From JAKFWI01 sp031399165 (lineage in GTDB: Bacteria; Pseudomonadota; Alphaproteobacteria; Caulobacterales; Aquidulcibacteraceae), in assembly GCA_031399165.1 (NCBI GenBank), contig JANNOO010000040.1:1-58518 (forward strand): DNA of 58,518 bases, in the 5' to 3' direction. A program made the position numbers and the translations under genes. Positions 1 to 7,775 of the stretch are shown piece by piece (the first letter of the stretch is position 1; each line of letters opens with the position of its first letter). The notes under the pieces were generated by a model. The model made no database searches and had not been told where the DNA came from. It saw only the letters and a list, made by a program, of their open reading frames with translations.

Positions 1-187
1 GCCCCACCCTTTGCGAGCATGCATGTTCCCTCCCCCCTCGTGGGGGAGGGTTAGGGAGGGGGGGAACCCACGATCGACAGGACGCGACCGGACAGTTCAC
101 GTACAACCCAGTCGATCGACCTGCCCCCCCACCCCTGCCCCTCCCCACGAGGGGGGAGGGAACATGCATGCTCGCAAAGGGTGGGGC
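1..187. repeat. Long inverted repeat with perfect 45-bp arms
   Basis: Bases 1-45 are the exact reverse complement of 143-187. The inner flanks continue as imperfect G-rich/C-rich pairing, so the whole block can fold into one long hairpin. Each arm also contains its own small hairpin (CCCTCCCCC against GGGGGAGGG). It lies beyond the 3' end of the pyrB transcript and could end transcription. Its hairpin-within-arm layout resembles the composite repeats at 6.1, 31.5 and 33.5 kb, but its sequence differs. The left end touches the window edge, so the element may be longer. Confidence 0.85.
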
Positions 188-190
188 TTT

Positions 191-343
191 TCACCGCCAA
201 TTCCGGTTCGGGATTTTCACCGTAGTCGCAAAGCCCAGCGCCATCAGCAGCGGCACCCAGATCGGCAGCGAACCAAGACCCGGCGCGCCAAACGCCGTCG
301 CGAGATGATCGTCCACGCACCACCACAGCAGGAACATCCACAT
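191..343 (-). CDS. Small membrane protein coupled to pyrB (50 aa)
   Basis: This short reading frame starts 15 bases after the pyrB stop. A strong GGAGG Shine-Dalgarno sits about 7 bases before the ATG at 343. The product begins MWMFLLWWCVDDH and has a second hydrophobic stretch (LPIWVPLLMALGFATT) before a basic tail KIPNRNWR. It is therefore predicted to be a two-segment inner-membrane peptide. Spacing and ribosome site argue for translational coupling to pyrB. No family is recognised. A competing longer minus-strand frame (51-362) runs through the inverted repeat, has no comparable ribosome site, and is rejected. Confidence 0.65.
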   Translation of the reverse strand: MWMFLLWWCVDDHLATAFGAPGLGSLPIWVPLLMALGFATTVKIPNRNWR

Positions 344-358
344 TGGCTACACCTCCGC

Positions 359-1339
359 TCACGAGACCGCCCCCGTATGCGCCGCCAGCGCTTCCAGCAC
401 CGCCATCCGCAGCGCCACGCCCATCTTCACTTGCCGCTCGATCAGGCTGACGTCTGGATCGTCCGCCACGGAGCTGTCGATCTCGACGCCGCGATTCATC
501 GGGCCGGGATGCATCACCAGCGCGCCCTTCTTTGCATGCGCCAGCTTTTCGGCGTCGAGCCCGTAGAAGCGGAAATATTCGCGCGGGGAGGGGATGAGCC
601 CACCCTGCATGCGCTCGCGCTGCAGCCGTAGCATCATCACGACGTCTGCGCCCTTGAGGCCGTCAGTCATGGAATGAAACACACTCGCGCCCCAGCCGGC
701 GGCGCCAGCAGGCACGAGCGTGGGCGGGCCGACAAACCGCACCTGCGCGCCGAGCTTGTTCAGCAGCAGCACGTTGGAGCGGGCCACGCGCGAATGCAGC
801 ACGTCGCCGCAAATCGCCACGGTGAGCCCTTCGATCGTGCCGAGCGCGCGGCGGATGGTCAGCGCATCGAGCAATGCTTGCGTGGGATGTTCGTGCTGGC
901 CGTCGCCAGCATTGATCACCGCGCAGCCCACCTTGCGCGCCAGCAATTGCGCCGCGCCGGAAGAAGCATGGCGCACCACAAGCAGATCCGGGCTCATCGC
1001 GTTCAGGGTCGCGGCGGTGTCGATCAGCGTTTCGCCTTTTACCACTGACGAGCTTTTCACGCTCATGTTCACCACATCGGCGCCCATGCGTTTGCCAGCG
1101 ACTTCAAACGAAGATTGCGTGCGCGTCGAATTTTCGAAAAACAGATTGACCAGCGTGCGCCCGCGCAGCGTATCGAGCTTTTTCACGCGCTGATCGAGCT
1201 GCGGAATGAAGTGCTCGGCGCGATTAATCAGCGCCAGCGCGTCATCAGCGTTAACGTCCTCGATCGAGAGCAGATGGCGGTGGGGGAAAACGGCAGCCGC
1301 GCCCTTATCGCCAGCGGCTTGTGCGGTTTTCGCGTTCAT
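359..1339 (-). CDS. pyrB: Aspartate carbamoyltransferase catalytic subunit
   Basis: PyrB condenses carbamoyl phosphate with aspartate to give carbamoyl aspartate, the committed step of pyrimidine synthesis in the cytoplasm. The carbamoyl-phosphate loop FFENSTRTQSSFE is at about residues 67-79. The HPTQALLDA motif and the C-terminal MHPGPMNRGVEI segment are also present. Length is 326 residues, normal for the catalytic chain. The frame stays open to 1486, but the ATG at 1339 has an AGAGGCGG ribosome site and gives the family's usual N-terminus, so the longer version is not used. A small membrane-protein gene follows 15 bases downstream. No pyrC or regulatory pyrI lies in the window. Confidence 0.95.
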   Translation of the reverse strand: MNAKTAQAAGDKGAAAVFPHRHLLSIEDVNADDALALINRAEHFIPQLDQRVKKLDTLRGRTLVNLFFENSTRTQSSFEVAGKRMGADVVNMSVKSSSVVKGETLIDTAATLNAMSPDLLVVRHASSGAAQLLARKVGCAVINAGDGQHEHPTQALLDALTIRRALGTIEGLTVAICGDVLHSRVARSNVLLLNKLGAQVRFVGPPTLVPAGAAGWGASVFHSMTDGLKGADVVMMLRLQRERMQGGLIPSPREYFRFYGLDAEKLAHAKKGALVMHPGPMNRGVEIDSSVADDPDVSLIERQVKMGVALRMAVLEALAAHTGAVS

Positions 1340-1430
1340 AAGCCGCCTCTTTGCATCGCATGCGCGTGGAACGCAAGGCGCCACGCCCGCCGCCAGACTC
1401 GGCAAAGTGAGGCGAAACCGCCGCAAAGCG

Positions 1431-1439
1431 TGTGGATAA
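1431..1439 (-). promoter_or_regulatory. Perfect DnaA box between pyrB and a divergent small gene
   Basis: TGTGGATAA is the exact complement of the DnaA consensus TTATCCACA. It lies in the roughly 185-base divergent region between pyrB (start 1339) and the plus-strand gene at 1525. A single box can occur by chance, so its use is inferred only from position. Confidence 0.4.
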
Positions 1440-1524
1440 CGCCACTTTTCAGCCGCGCGAATCAGAAACTTGAGGAGCACCGGCACGTAAAGGGCTTTGC
1501 AGGTGTCGGACGAAGGAGATGGTC

Positions 1525-1776
1525 ATGGATGACCGCACGTTCAAATCAGCCGGCATGACGTTCGCGGCGATCGTCGCGGGTCTTTCGCCCGCCGCGTTAG
1601 CCGAAGCCCCAAGAGCCGTGGATGTGAAACAATCCCCAGCGGCGAAAGAGCAAGCAGCGCGTGAAACATTACTCGCGGCTGCTGGGAAATTCGCGCCGGC
1701 CGAACCGTTTGCCGCTCGCAAGCCGCGTGAAACAAACGCGCGGCCCGGCGGCCAGCTCGACCTGTTCGAGGGTTGA
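1525..1776 (+). CDS. Small protein of unknown function (83 aa)
   Basis: The frame starts MDDRTFKSAGMTFAAIVAGL and ends GGQLDLFEG. An AAGGAG ribosome site lies 6 bases before the ATG at 1525, which is why this start is preferred over the ATG at 1519. The N-terminal third is mildly hydrophobic (TFAAIVAGLSPAALA) and could be a weak signal or a helix. The remainder is Ala/Lys/Glu-rich and hydrophilic. It is divergent from pyrB. No family is recognised. Codon use fits the neighbourhood, and the overlapping minus-strand frames look like shadows. Confidence 0.5.
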   Translation: MDDRTFKSAGMTFAAIVAGLSPAALAEAPRAVDVKQSPAAKEQAARETLLAAAGKFAPAEPFAARKPRETNARPGGQLDLFEG

Positions 1777-1861
1777 GCTACGGCCTGCCAGTGAAGTGCG
1801 CGGCACAGATATGGCAGAGCGGTGTGGCGGCGAAGCGTGTTTCCAGCCAGCCATCGTCACG

Positions 1862-2341
1862 CTAACCGCCCCCGCTCTCCATTTTATCCAGCCGCTCCAG
1901 CGCGCTCTGCAGCAGATACGCCGCGGCCGCCTTGTCCACCAGAAGGCCGCGTTCGCGGCGCGAGGCGTCCGCCTCGATCAGCGCACGGTTGACGGCGGCG
2001 CTGGTCAGCCGCTCGTCCCACATCAGGATTGGCACATCGCGCACGGAAAGGAGATTGCGGGCAAAGGCGCGCGCTGCCTGCGCCGAACCGCCTTCGCTGC
2101 CATCCATGTTGAGCGGCAAGCCGATCACCAGGCCCGCGCAGGCGCGGCTGTCATAGAAAGCGAAAAACTTTGTTGCATCTTCGGCGAACTTGCTGCGCGT
2201 GATCATGTCGAGCGGCGTCGCTACGCGCCGGTCAGGATCGCAGACGGCCAAGCCAATGCGCTTCTTGCCCGGATCGACGCCCATCAAGGCGCCGGCGCGC
2301 GGCAGGGCGGCAAGAAAGTCGGCGGGTGCGAGAATGGCCAA
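1862..2341 (-). CDS. ruvX: RuvX/YqgF-type pre-16S rRNA nuclease, Holliday-junction resolvase-like
   Basis: This is an RNase H-fold nuclease of the YqgF family, linked to 5' maturation of 16S rRNA. The sequence shows the first acidic strand GVDPGKKRIGLAV, the GLPLNMDG loop and the DERLTS motif, plus a C-terminal acidic helix region (LLVDKAAAAYLLQ). The start is uncertain. A TTG at 2341 gives 159 residues with the PADFLAALPRAGALMGVD leader. A TTG at 2377 would add 12 basic residues, and an ATG at 2284 would begin right at MGVDPG. Confidence 0.9.
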   Translation of the reverse strand: MAILAPADFLAALPRAGALMGVDPGKKRIGLAVCDPDRRVATPLDMITRSKFAEDATKFFAFYDSRACAGLVIGLPLNMDGSEGGSAQAARAFARNLLSVRDVPILMWDERLTSAAVNRALIEADASRRERGLLVDKAAAAYLLQSALERLDKMESGGG

Positions 2342-2484
2342 GGCGGCTGCTCTGGCGTTCCGGCGCGGCCGCGTCAACAGAAGGCGGCGAAGCGCAGGTA
2401 AGAAGACTGGGGCGGCTTTTCCCCCGGCGGATGTTTGTCTAGGGTAAGTGGCGCGTCCGGGGACGTTCGCGAGGGGGACTGGCG

Positions 2485-3333
2485 ATGGGCTTTTTCGACT
2501 CGATTCTGAAAATCCTGTTTGGCGGCGGCAATCCTAAGCCGGTTCCGCCGACGAAACGCGCCGAAGAGGCGCCGCCTCGGGCAAGCATACCGACGCCCCC
2601 GCAAGTGCAGCCAGGACCGGCGACGGTGACGCCAACCACGGCGCCTCCTGTTTCACCGACACAGCCCTCCTTGCCTGCCTCGCCGCCAATCGCCGCCGGC
2701 GTGCCGGAAACAAACTTCATCGAGAGTCTTGTCGCGGTCGATAATACGCCCTTGTCGAACGAGGATTTCGCCGCCGCCGCCAAGCGTCTCGGCTGCGAGA
2801 CTGCCGCCCTGCGCGCCGTTGTTGATGTCGAATGCGGGCCGAAGGGAACGGGATTCGACAAAAAAGGCCGCCCGACGATTCTGTTTGAGCCGCATTGGTT
2901 CGGCAAACTGACCGTGCCGAAGTACAGGTACAATGAAACCAATCCGGACATTTCCTTCATCACCTGGGGAACGCGGCCTTATCCGAATGTCGAAGGCAAT
3001 TGGCGCCGCATTGCCGAGGCTTATGCGCTCGATCCGGTTGCCGCGCTTGCCGCCACATCTTGGGGCCGTTTCCAGATCATGGGGTTCAACCACAAACTCT
3101 GCGGCTATGCCGACGTGCGCACGTTCGTTATGGCGATGCTGCAATCAGAGCGGGTTCAGCTTGAGGCGTTCGAGAAGTTCGTCCGCGCGCAGGAGATTGA
3201 CGACGATCTCGCCGCCAAGCGCTGGGCCGGCTTCGCGCAGGTCTACAACGGCTCTGGCTACAAGAAAAACAAGTACGATGAAAAGCTCGCCGCGGCCTAT
3301 GCGTCGTGGAAGGCCAAGGGCGTCAACGTCTAG
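2485..3333 (+). CDS. N-acetylmuramidase-domain protein (endolysin-like)
   Basis: The protein has a Pro/Thr-rich linker at about residues 25-75 followed by a C-terminal N-acetylmuramidase domain of the DUF3380/PF11860 type. This family cleaves peptidoglycan and is common in phage lysins and bacterial autolysins. Family hallmarks visible are the VVDVECGPKGTGFD segment with a candidate catalytic Glu, GRPTILFEPHWF, ATSWGRFQIMGFN and WAGFAQVYNGSGY. No signal peptide is evident; residues 1-12 (MGFFDSILKILF) form a short amphipathic helix. A GAGGGGG ribosome site precedes the ATG. The DUF599 gene starts 3 bases after the stop. No other phage genes are nearby, so a chromosomal autolysin or a domesticated gene is likely. 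Confidence 0.85.
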   Translation: MGFFDSILKILFGGGNPKPVPPTKRAEEAPPRASIPTPPQVQPGPATVTPTTAPPVSPTQPSLPASPPIAAGVPETNFIESLVAVDNTPLSNEDFAAAAKRLGCETAALRAVVDVECGPKGTGFDKKGRPTILFEPHWFGKLTVPKYRYNETNPDISFITWGTRPYPNVEGNWRRIAEAYALDPVAALAATSWGRFQIMGFNHKLCGYADVRTFVMAMLQSERVQLEAFEKFVRAQEIDDDLAAKRWAGFAQVYNGSGYKKNKYDEKLAAAYASWKAKGVNV

Positions 3334-3336
3334 CCG

Positions 3337-4029
3337 ATGCCGGAGTTTCCGATCGCCGATATCTATGCGTTTTCGGTGTTCTTGATCGTCTGGCTTTTCT
3401 ATCAGCCGATTTTTCAGTTCATAAGCCGCGGGCGCGGCATCAATCACGACATGGTCTACATCCGCCGCGCATGGATGGAGATGATGGTCCGCCGCGACGT
3501 GAAGTTGATGGACGCCAATATCACCGGCCACGTTCTCAGCTCGGCGAGCTTTTTTGCCTCGACCAATCTGCTGATGATCGCGGCGGTGGTTGGCGCGCTG
3601 TTTGGCGGCGAACAGACGATGAAGGCCGTGGCTGGTTTCACGCTGCTTTCGCAATCCTCGCCACTCCTCTTCGACATCAAGCTGACGCTGGTGATCTTCG
3701 CACTGGCGCGCGGATTGCTGGATTTCGTCTGGGCGATTCGGCAGATGAACTACTTTCTCGGCGTTATCGGGGCTTCGCCTGACGAGCCGGACGCAAGCAG
3801 GCCGGCCTATGGCGAAGCAGCGGCCGCGGTTCTGGAGCCGGCGCTATCGGCTTTTTCGACCGGCGTGCGCGGCTATTATTTCGCGTTGGCGGCGGCGGCC
3901 TGGCTGATCGGTCCCTATGCCTGCATCATCACCACGATCGGCGCGGCATGGCTGCTGATCCACCGCCAGCTCAATTCACCCTCCGCCAAGGGGTTGGCGC
4001 GCGTGCGCGCATTGTTGGAAAAGCAGTAA
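3337..4029 (+). CDS. DUF599 family membrane protein
   Basis: This is a 230-residue inner-membrane protein of the DUF599 family. Predicted segments are near residues 8-26, 68-88, 112-132 and 175-215. Family-like features are the RRAWMEMMVRRDVKLMDANI segment after the first helix and the LTLVIFALARGLLDFVWAIRQMNY region. Its biochemical role is unknown. It lies 3 bases downstream of the N-acetylmuramidase gene and is probably co-transcribed. Confidence 0.8.
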   Translation: MPEFPIADIYAFSVFLIVWLFYQPIFQFISRGRGINHDMVYIRRAWMEMMVRRDVKLMDANITGHVLSSASFFASTNLLMIAAVVGALFGGEQTMKAVAGFTLLSQSSPLLFDIKLTLVIFALARGLLDFVWAIRQMNYFLGVIGASPDEPDASRPAYGEAAAAVLEPALSAFSTGVRGYYFALAAAAWLIGPYACIITTIGAAWLLIHRQLNSPSAKGLARVRALLEKQ

Positions 4030-4080
4030 ACTTGCGGCCTTGACGCATGGCTGCTAGCCCCACGCCCAAAGGAGCGTCTC

Positions 4081-4368
4081 TTGGCGATCGACGAAAAGAC
4101 CGTGCGCCGCGTGGCGCATCTGGCGCGCCTGGCGTTGCCGGAGGCGCGCGTGGCGCCGCTGGCCGGCGAGTTGAACACGATCCTGGCGTGGATCGAGCAG
4201 CTCAACGAGGTCGATGTCGAAGGCGTCGCGGCGATGGCCAGTGCGGTCGATGTCAAACTGCCGATGCGCGACGACGTCGTGACCGATGGCGGCGATGCTT
4301 CCCGCGTGCTGGCTAATGCGCCCAAGAGCGAGGACGGATTCTTCGTCGTGCCGAAGGTGGTGGAATGA
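4081..4368 (+). CDS. gatC: Asp-tRNA(Asn)/Glu-tRNA(Gln) amidotransferase subunit C
   Basis: GatC is the small subunit of GatCAB, which amidates misacylated Glu-tRNA(Gln) and Asp-tRNA(Asn). It wraps around GatA and stabilises it. The product is 95 residues and shows the typical VRRVAHLARLAL opening, ELNTILAWIEQLNEVD and the PMRDDVV segment. The start codon is TTG with an AAAGGAG ribosome site about 7 bases upstream; no in-frame ATG fits. The stop overlaps the start of the CPCC gene (ATGA). That gene separates gatC from gatA, and gatB is not in the window. Confidence 0.95.
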   Translation: MAIDEKTVRRVAHLARLALPEARVAPLAGELNTILAWIEQLNEVDVEGVAAMASAVDVKLPMRDDVVTDGGDASRVLANAPKSEDGFFVVPKVVE

Positions 4369-4565
4369 GCGACTTGGCGCTGGCCTGCCCATGCTGCGGC
4401 GAACCTACGGTCTCGGAGCTAGGAAGCTATGAGATTTGCAGCAAATGCGGCTGGGAAGATGATCCCGTGCAGTCCGGAGACGAGCGGTTCGCAGGTGGCG
4501 CAAATAGGTTGAGTTTGATGATGGCCCGCGAACACTTCCGAATTACTGGTTCCAAAGTTAAGTAG
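4365..4565 (+). CDS. CPCC cysteine-rich small protein inserted between gatC and gatA
   Basis: This 66-residue protein has two paired-cysteine knuckles, CPCC at about residue 9 and CSKCGW at about 26, with the GWEDDPVQ segment typical of the CPCC family (PF14206), a presumed zinc-ribbon fold. The family has no assigned function. The ATG overlaps the gatC stop by four bases, and the TAG is one base before gatA, so it sits inside a core translation operon. Its 3' half is visibly AT-richer than gatC and gatA, which suggests later insertion. Confidence 0.8.
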   Translation: MSDLALACPCCGEPTVSELGSYEICSKCGWEDDPVQSGDERFAGGANRLSLMMAREHFRITGSKVK

Positions 4566-4566
4566 C

Positions 4567-6045
4567 ATGACCAACATCACTCAACTAACGCTCGCCGCCG
4601 CGCTCGACGGACTGGCGAAGAAGCAATTCTCCTCCGCTGAACTTACAGACGCGTTCCTCACCGCGATCGACAAGGGCAATCCGCATCTCAACGCCTACGT
4701 CGCGGTCACGCACGATAAGGCCCGCGCGATGGCAAAAGCCTCGGACGAGCGCCGCGCCAAAGGCAAGGCGGGCGCACTCGAAGGCGCGCCGCTCGGCATC
4801 AAGGATCTGTTCTGCACCGAAGGCGTGCGCACCACCGCGTGCTCCAACATCCTCGGCGAATTCACACCGGCCTATGAGAGCACGGTGACCAGCCAGCTCT
4901 GGCGCGATGGCGCCGTGATGCTCGGCAAGCTCAATATGGACGAGTTCGCGATGGGCTCGTCGAACGAGACTTCGCGGTTTGGCCCTGTCACCAATCCGTG
5001 GCGCGCGAAAGGCGGCAACGCGCAGCTAACGCCCGGCGGCTCCTCAGGCGGCAGCGCGTCGGCCACCGCCGCCGATCTCTGCCTCGCCGCTACGGCCACC
5101 GATACAGGCGGCTCGATCCGCCAGCCCGCCGCCTTCACCGGCACGGTCGGCATCAAGCCGACTTATGGGCGCTGCTCGCGCTGGGGCATCGTCGCGTTCG
5201 CGTCCTCGCTCGATCAGGCCGGGCCGATCGCCAAGACGGTCGAGGATTCCGCGATCATGCTGCAAAGCATGAGCGGGCATGATCCGAAAGATTCCACGTC
5301 GATCCCGATCAAGGTTCCGGATTTCCGCGCCGCGTGCGGCAAATCGATCAAAAGCATGAAGATCGGCGTGCCGAAGGAATATCGCGTCGACGGCATGCCC
5401 GCCGAGATCGAGAAATTGTGGGAGCAGGGCGTGGCGTGGGCGAAAGAGGCCGGCGCGGAAATCGTGCCGATCTCGCTGCCGCATACGAAATACGCCCTGC
5501 CGACCTATTACATCGTCGCGCCGGCCGAAGCCTCTTCCAATCTCGCGCGCTATGACGGCATGCGCTTCGGCGCGCGCAAATCCGGCAAGGATCTGGAAGA
5601 TACGTACAAGCAGACCCGCGCCTCCGGCTTCGGCGCCGAAGTGCAGCGCCGCATCGTCATTGGCGCCTACGTGCTCAGCGCCGGCTATTATGATGCGTAT
5701 TATCTGCGCGCGCAGAAAGTCCGCACGCGTATCGCCGACGATTTCCGCGAAGCGTTTACCAAGGTCGATGCGATCCTGACGCCGACAACGCCGAGCGCCG
5801 CTTTCGCGCTGGGCGAAAAGCACGCCGATCCCGTCGCGATGTATCTCAACGACGTGTTCACTGTCACGGCCAACCTGGCCGGCCTGCCGGGCCTGTCACT
5901 GCCCGCCGCGACAGACGCAAGCGGCCTGCCGCTCGGCCTGCAGATCATCGGCCGCGCTCTGGACGAGGAGACCGTGTTCTCGGTCGCCAGCGCACTGGAG
6001 AAAGCCGCCGCGTTCAAAGCGCGGCCAGAGAAGTGGTGGGGTTAG
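4567..6045 (+). CDS. gatA: Asp-tRNA(Asn)/Glu-tRNA(Gln) amidotransferase subunit A
   Basis: GatA is the amidase subunit that frees ammonia from glutamine for tRNA-bound Glu/Asp amidation. The amidase-signature triad is visible: Lys79 in PLGIKDLF, the Ser pair in PGGSSGGSAS (159-160) and Ser183 in TDTGGSIRQPA. Length is 492 residues, as expected. It starts one base after the CPCC gene. The ribosome site is weak (AAGTTAAG), consistent with coupling. A composite repeat begins about 45 bases after the stop. Confidence 0.97.
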   Translation: MTNITQLTLAAALDGLAKKQFSSAELTDAFLTAIDKGNPHLNAYVAVTHDKARAMAKASDERRAKGKAGALEGAPLGIKDLFCTEGVRTTACSNILGEFTPAYESTVTSQLWRDGAVMLGKLNMDEFAMGSSNETSRFGPVTNPWRAKGGNAQLTPGGSSGGSASATAADLCLAATATDTGGSIRQPAAFTGTVGIKPTYGRCSRWGIVAFASSLDQAGPIAKTVEDSAIMLQSMSGHDPKDSTSIPIKVPDFRAACGKSIKSMKIGVPKEYRVDGMPAEIEKLWEQGVAWAKEAGAEIVPISLPHTKYALPTYYIVAPAEASSNLARYDGMRFGARKSGKDLEDTYKQTRASGFGAEVQRRIVIGAYVLSAGYYDAYYLRAQKVRTRIADDFREAFTKVDAILTPTTPSAAFALGEKHADPVAMYLNDVFTVTANLAGLPGLSLPAATDASGLPLGLQIIGRALDEETVFSVASALEKAAAFKARPEKWWG

Positions 6046-6088
6046 GGCGATATCGGCGAACCAAGCAGACGTCGCGGAGTAGAACGCC

Positions 6089-6245
6089 CATCCTTCCCCT
6101 CGATGGGGAAGATGGCCGCGAAGCGGCCGGATGGGGTGCTTGCGCTGAGGTTTTAGGGTGAGCCTCGGGAGGCAAATCGCCGAACTCACGGCAACACCCC
6201 ATCCCCTCGCTTCGCTCGGTACCTTCCCCATCGAGGGGAAGGATG
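6089..6245. repeat. Composite hairpin-loop-hairpin repeat, copy 1
   Basis: The two arms (6089-6140 and 6193-6245) are near-perfect inverted copies of each other. Each contains the small hairpin CTTCCCCTCGATGGGGAAG, a variable middle and an ATGGGGTG end. Between them is a spacer of about 50 bases with the palindrome GCCTC-GG-GAGGC flanked by TGAG and TCGCCGAACTCACGG. The same centre recurs at 31.6 and 33.5 kb. It lies between gatA and the DUF4188 gene. It is translated in frame if the latter is started too early (at 6158), an annotation artefact to avoid. Confidence 0.85.
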
Positions 6246-6283
6246 CGTTAACCTGCTACGTACTTCGAAATGGAAGGCGTCGC

Positions 6284-6754
6284 ATGACCATCATTCCCGG
6301 CCGCATGACCGCGCAGATGGATCGCCCGTTCGTGGTGTTCCTGATCGGCATGCGGATGAACAATTGGTTCGCGGTCGACAAATGGAGCCTGGCAGTCAAC
6401 GCCATGCCGAAGATGATGCGCGAACTTTACGCTCACCCGGAGCTGGGCTTTCTCGGCGGCCATTTCTGGTTCGGTAAAACGACCATCTCGCTGCAATACT
6501 GGAACAGCTACGAGCAGCTCGAAGCCTACGCCCATATGCCTTGCCGGGCGCATCTGCCGGCCTGGGCCGAATTCAACCGCAAGGTTGCGAAAACAGGAAC
6601 CGTTGGCGTGTGGCACGAGACCTATGTGGCCGGCCCCGGCCAGTACGAGAATATCTACATCAATATGCCCCGCTTCGGTCTTGGCGGCGCCGGCCAGCTT
6701 GTCGAAGCGTCTGGAAAGCGAGAGCGCGCCGGCGAGCGGCTACGCTGCGGCTAG
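6284..6754 (+). CDS. DUF4188 family protein
   Basis: The 156-residue product matches the DUF4188 pattern: an N-terminal RPFVVFLIGMRMNNW, then PELGFLGGHFWFG, LQYWNSYEQLEAYA, AWAEFNRKV and VGVWHETYVAGPGQYENIYINMP. The family is related to monooxygenase-like ferredoxin-fold proteins and has no firm function. The ATG at 6284 is chosen because it follows a GGAAGG ribosome site and gives the family N-terminus; the frame open from 6158 is repeat sequence. Its stop overlaps the convergent atpF stop by 4 bases. Confidence 0.8.
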   Translation: MTIIPGRMTAQMDRPFVVFLIGMRMNNWFAVDKWSLAVNAMPKMMRELYAHPELGFLGGHFWFGKTTISLQYWNSYEQLEAYAHMPCRAHLPAWAEFNRKVAKTGTVGVWHETYVAGPGQYENIYINMPRFGLGGAGQLVEASGKRERAGERLRCG

Positions 6755-7239
6755 GCGAATTTCTTCGCCAGCTCCGCCGCGCCCTTGGTGACGAGATCGG
6801 CCTGTTTCGCCGCCGTCAGCTCTTTGCGCAAAATTTGTTCGGCGGCGGCCATCGCTGCATCGGCGGCGGCGGCGCGCACTTCTGCCAGCGCCGAAGCCTC
6901 GGCGCGCGCGATTTTGTCTTCAGCTTCCTTTTCGCGGCGCTTCAGCGCCTCGGCCATCTGCATGCGGGTTTCGGCGGCCATTGCTGCGGCTTGCGCCCGC
7001 GCCTGGATGACGATGTCCTGCGCCTGACGCTCAGCGGCGGCCTTCTTGGCCTGATATTCCGCCAGCAGCGCAGCGGCCTCTTCGCGCAACTTCTTCGCGT
7101 CCGCCAGTTCTTTGGCGATCGCCGCGCTGCGCTGATCCAGCATTACGCCGATCTGCGCGGGAACTTTCAGCCAGACGAGCAGCGCCGCGAACAGGATCAG
7201 CGCGACGAAGGCGATGAAGGTGGCGTCGACCGTAATCAT
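6751..7239 (-). CDS. atpF: F-type ATP synthase subunit b
   Basis: Subunit b is one half of the peripheral stator that ties Fo to F1. The product is 162 residues with a single N-terminal membrane helix (about 5-22, ATFIAFVALILFAALLVWL), the KVPAQIGVMLDQRSAAI hinge and a long Ala/Glu/Lys coiled coil. It is last in the minus-strand order atpI-atpB-atpE-b'-b and overlaps the b' gene by 4 bases. The F1 genes are not adjacent, as is normal for alphaproteobacteria with split ATP synthase operons. Confidence 0.9.
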   Translation of the reverse strand: MITVDATFIAFVALILFAALLVWLKVPAQIGVMLDQRSAAIAKELADAKKLREEAAALLAEYQAKKAAAERQAQDIVIQARAQAAAMAAETRMQMAEALKRREKEAEDKIARAEASALAEVRAAAADAAMAAAEQILRKELTAAKQADLVTKGAAELAKKFA

Positions 7240-7766
7240 GCCGCCAGACTCCCGACTGCGCCGCCGGTCACGCGCGCGGCGATATCCCGGGAGAGAGATG
7301 CCGCGATCGGGCCCACGTCCGCCATCGCCTTGGCGCGGGATTCGGCAATGCGCTTTTCCGCCGCTTCACCCTTTTCGGCCAATGCCTTTTCGACCTTCGC
7401 CTGTTCGGCGGCGAACTCGGCCTGAACCTCAGCCCGCAGGCCGTCGATCAGCTCGCGCGCCTTTGCGCGCGCCGCGGCGGCGCCTTGTTCTGCGCTTTTG
7501 CGCGCCTCTTCCGCTTTCGTGGAAGCCAAAGCGGCGGCGTCGAGATCGGCCTTTGCGGCAGCCTCGCGCGCGGCCAGCACCGCCGCCACCCGCGGCAACG
7601 CGACCTTGGCCATCAGGTAGTAGAGCAGGCCAAAGCTGATCACGAACCAGATCAGCTGGTGCGTGAACAGCGACGCGTCGAACGGCGGGAACGACGCGGC
7701 CTGAGCTGCCCCATCGGCTGCTGCCGTATGCGCCGCTCCGGCGTCGTGGGTGGCGGTATCAGCCAT
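7236..7766 (-). CDS. atpX: F-type ATP synthase subunit b'
   Basis: This is the second, divergent b-type stator subunit found in alphaproteobacteria and photosynthetic bacteria, forming a b/b' heterodimer. It is 176 residues. An Ala/Thr-rich leader of about 25 residues precedes FPPFDASLFTHQLIWFVISF, the membrane helix at about 33-50, and a long Ala-rich coiled coil. It starts 9 bases after the atpE stop and overlaps atpF by 4 bases, so the pair is made in step. The label b' rather than b rests on gene order and on the longer N-terminal leader. Confidence 0.9.
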   Translation of the reverse strand: MADTATHDAGAAHTAAADGAAQAASFPPFDASLFTHQLIWFVISFGLLYYLMAKVALPRVAAVLAAREAAAKADLDAAALASTKAEEARKSAEQGAAAARAKARELIDGLRAEVQAEFAAEQAKVEKALAEKGEAAEKRIAESRAKAMADVGPIAASLSRDIAARVTGGAVGSLAA

Positions 7767-7775
7767 CGGGCGTTC

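Noticed and set aside
51..362. Long minus-strand frame over the inverted repeat downstream of pyrB
   Set aside because: It reads through the repeat and has no ribosome site comparable to that of the 191-343 frame.
2485..3333. Prophage remnant suggested by the endolysin-like domain
   Set aside because: No other phage gene, integrase or attachment site is nearby.
6158..6283. N-terminal extension of the DUF4188 protein
   Set aside because: These codons are repeat copy 1; the ATG at 6284 has the ribosome site and family N-terminus.
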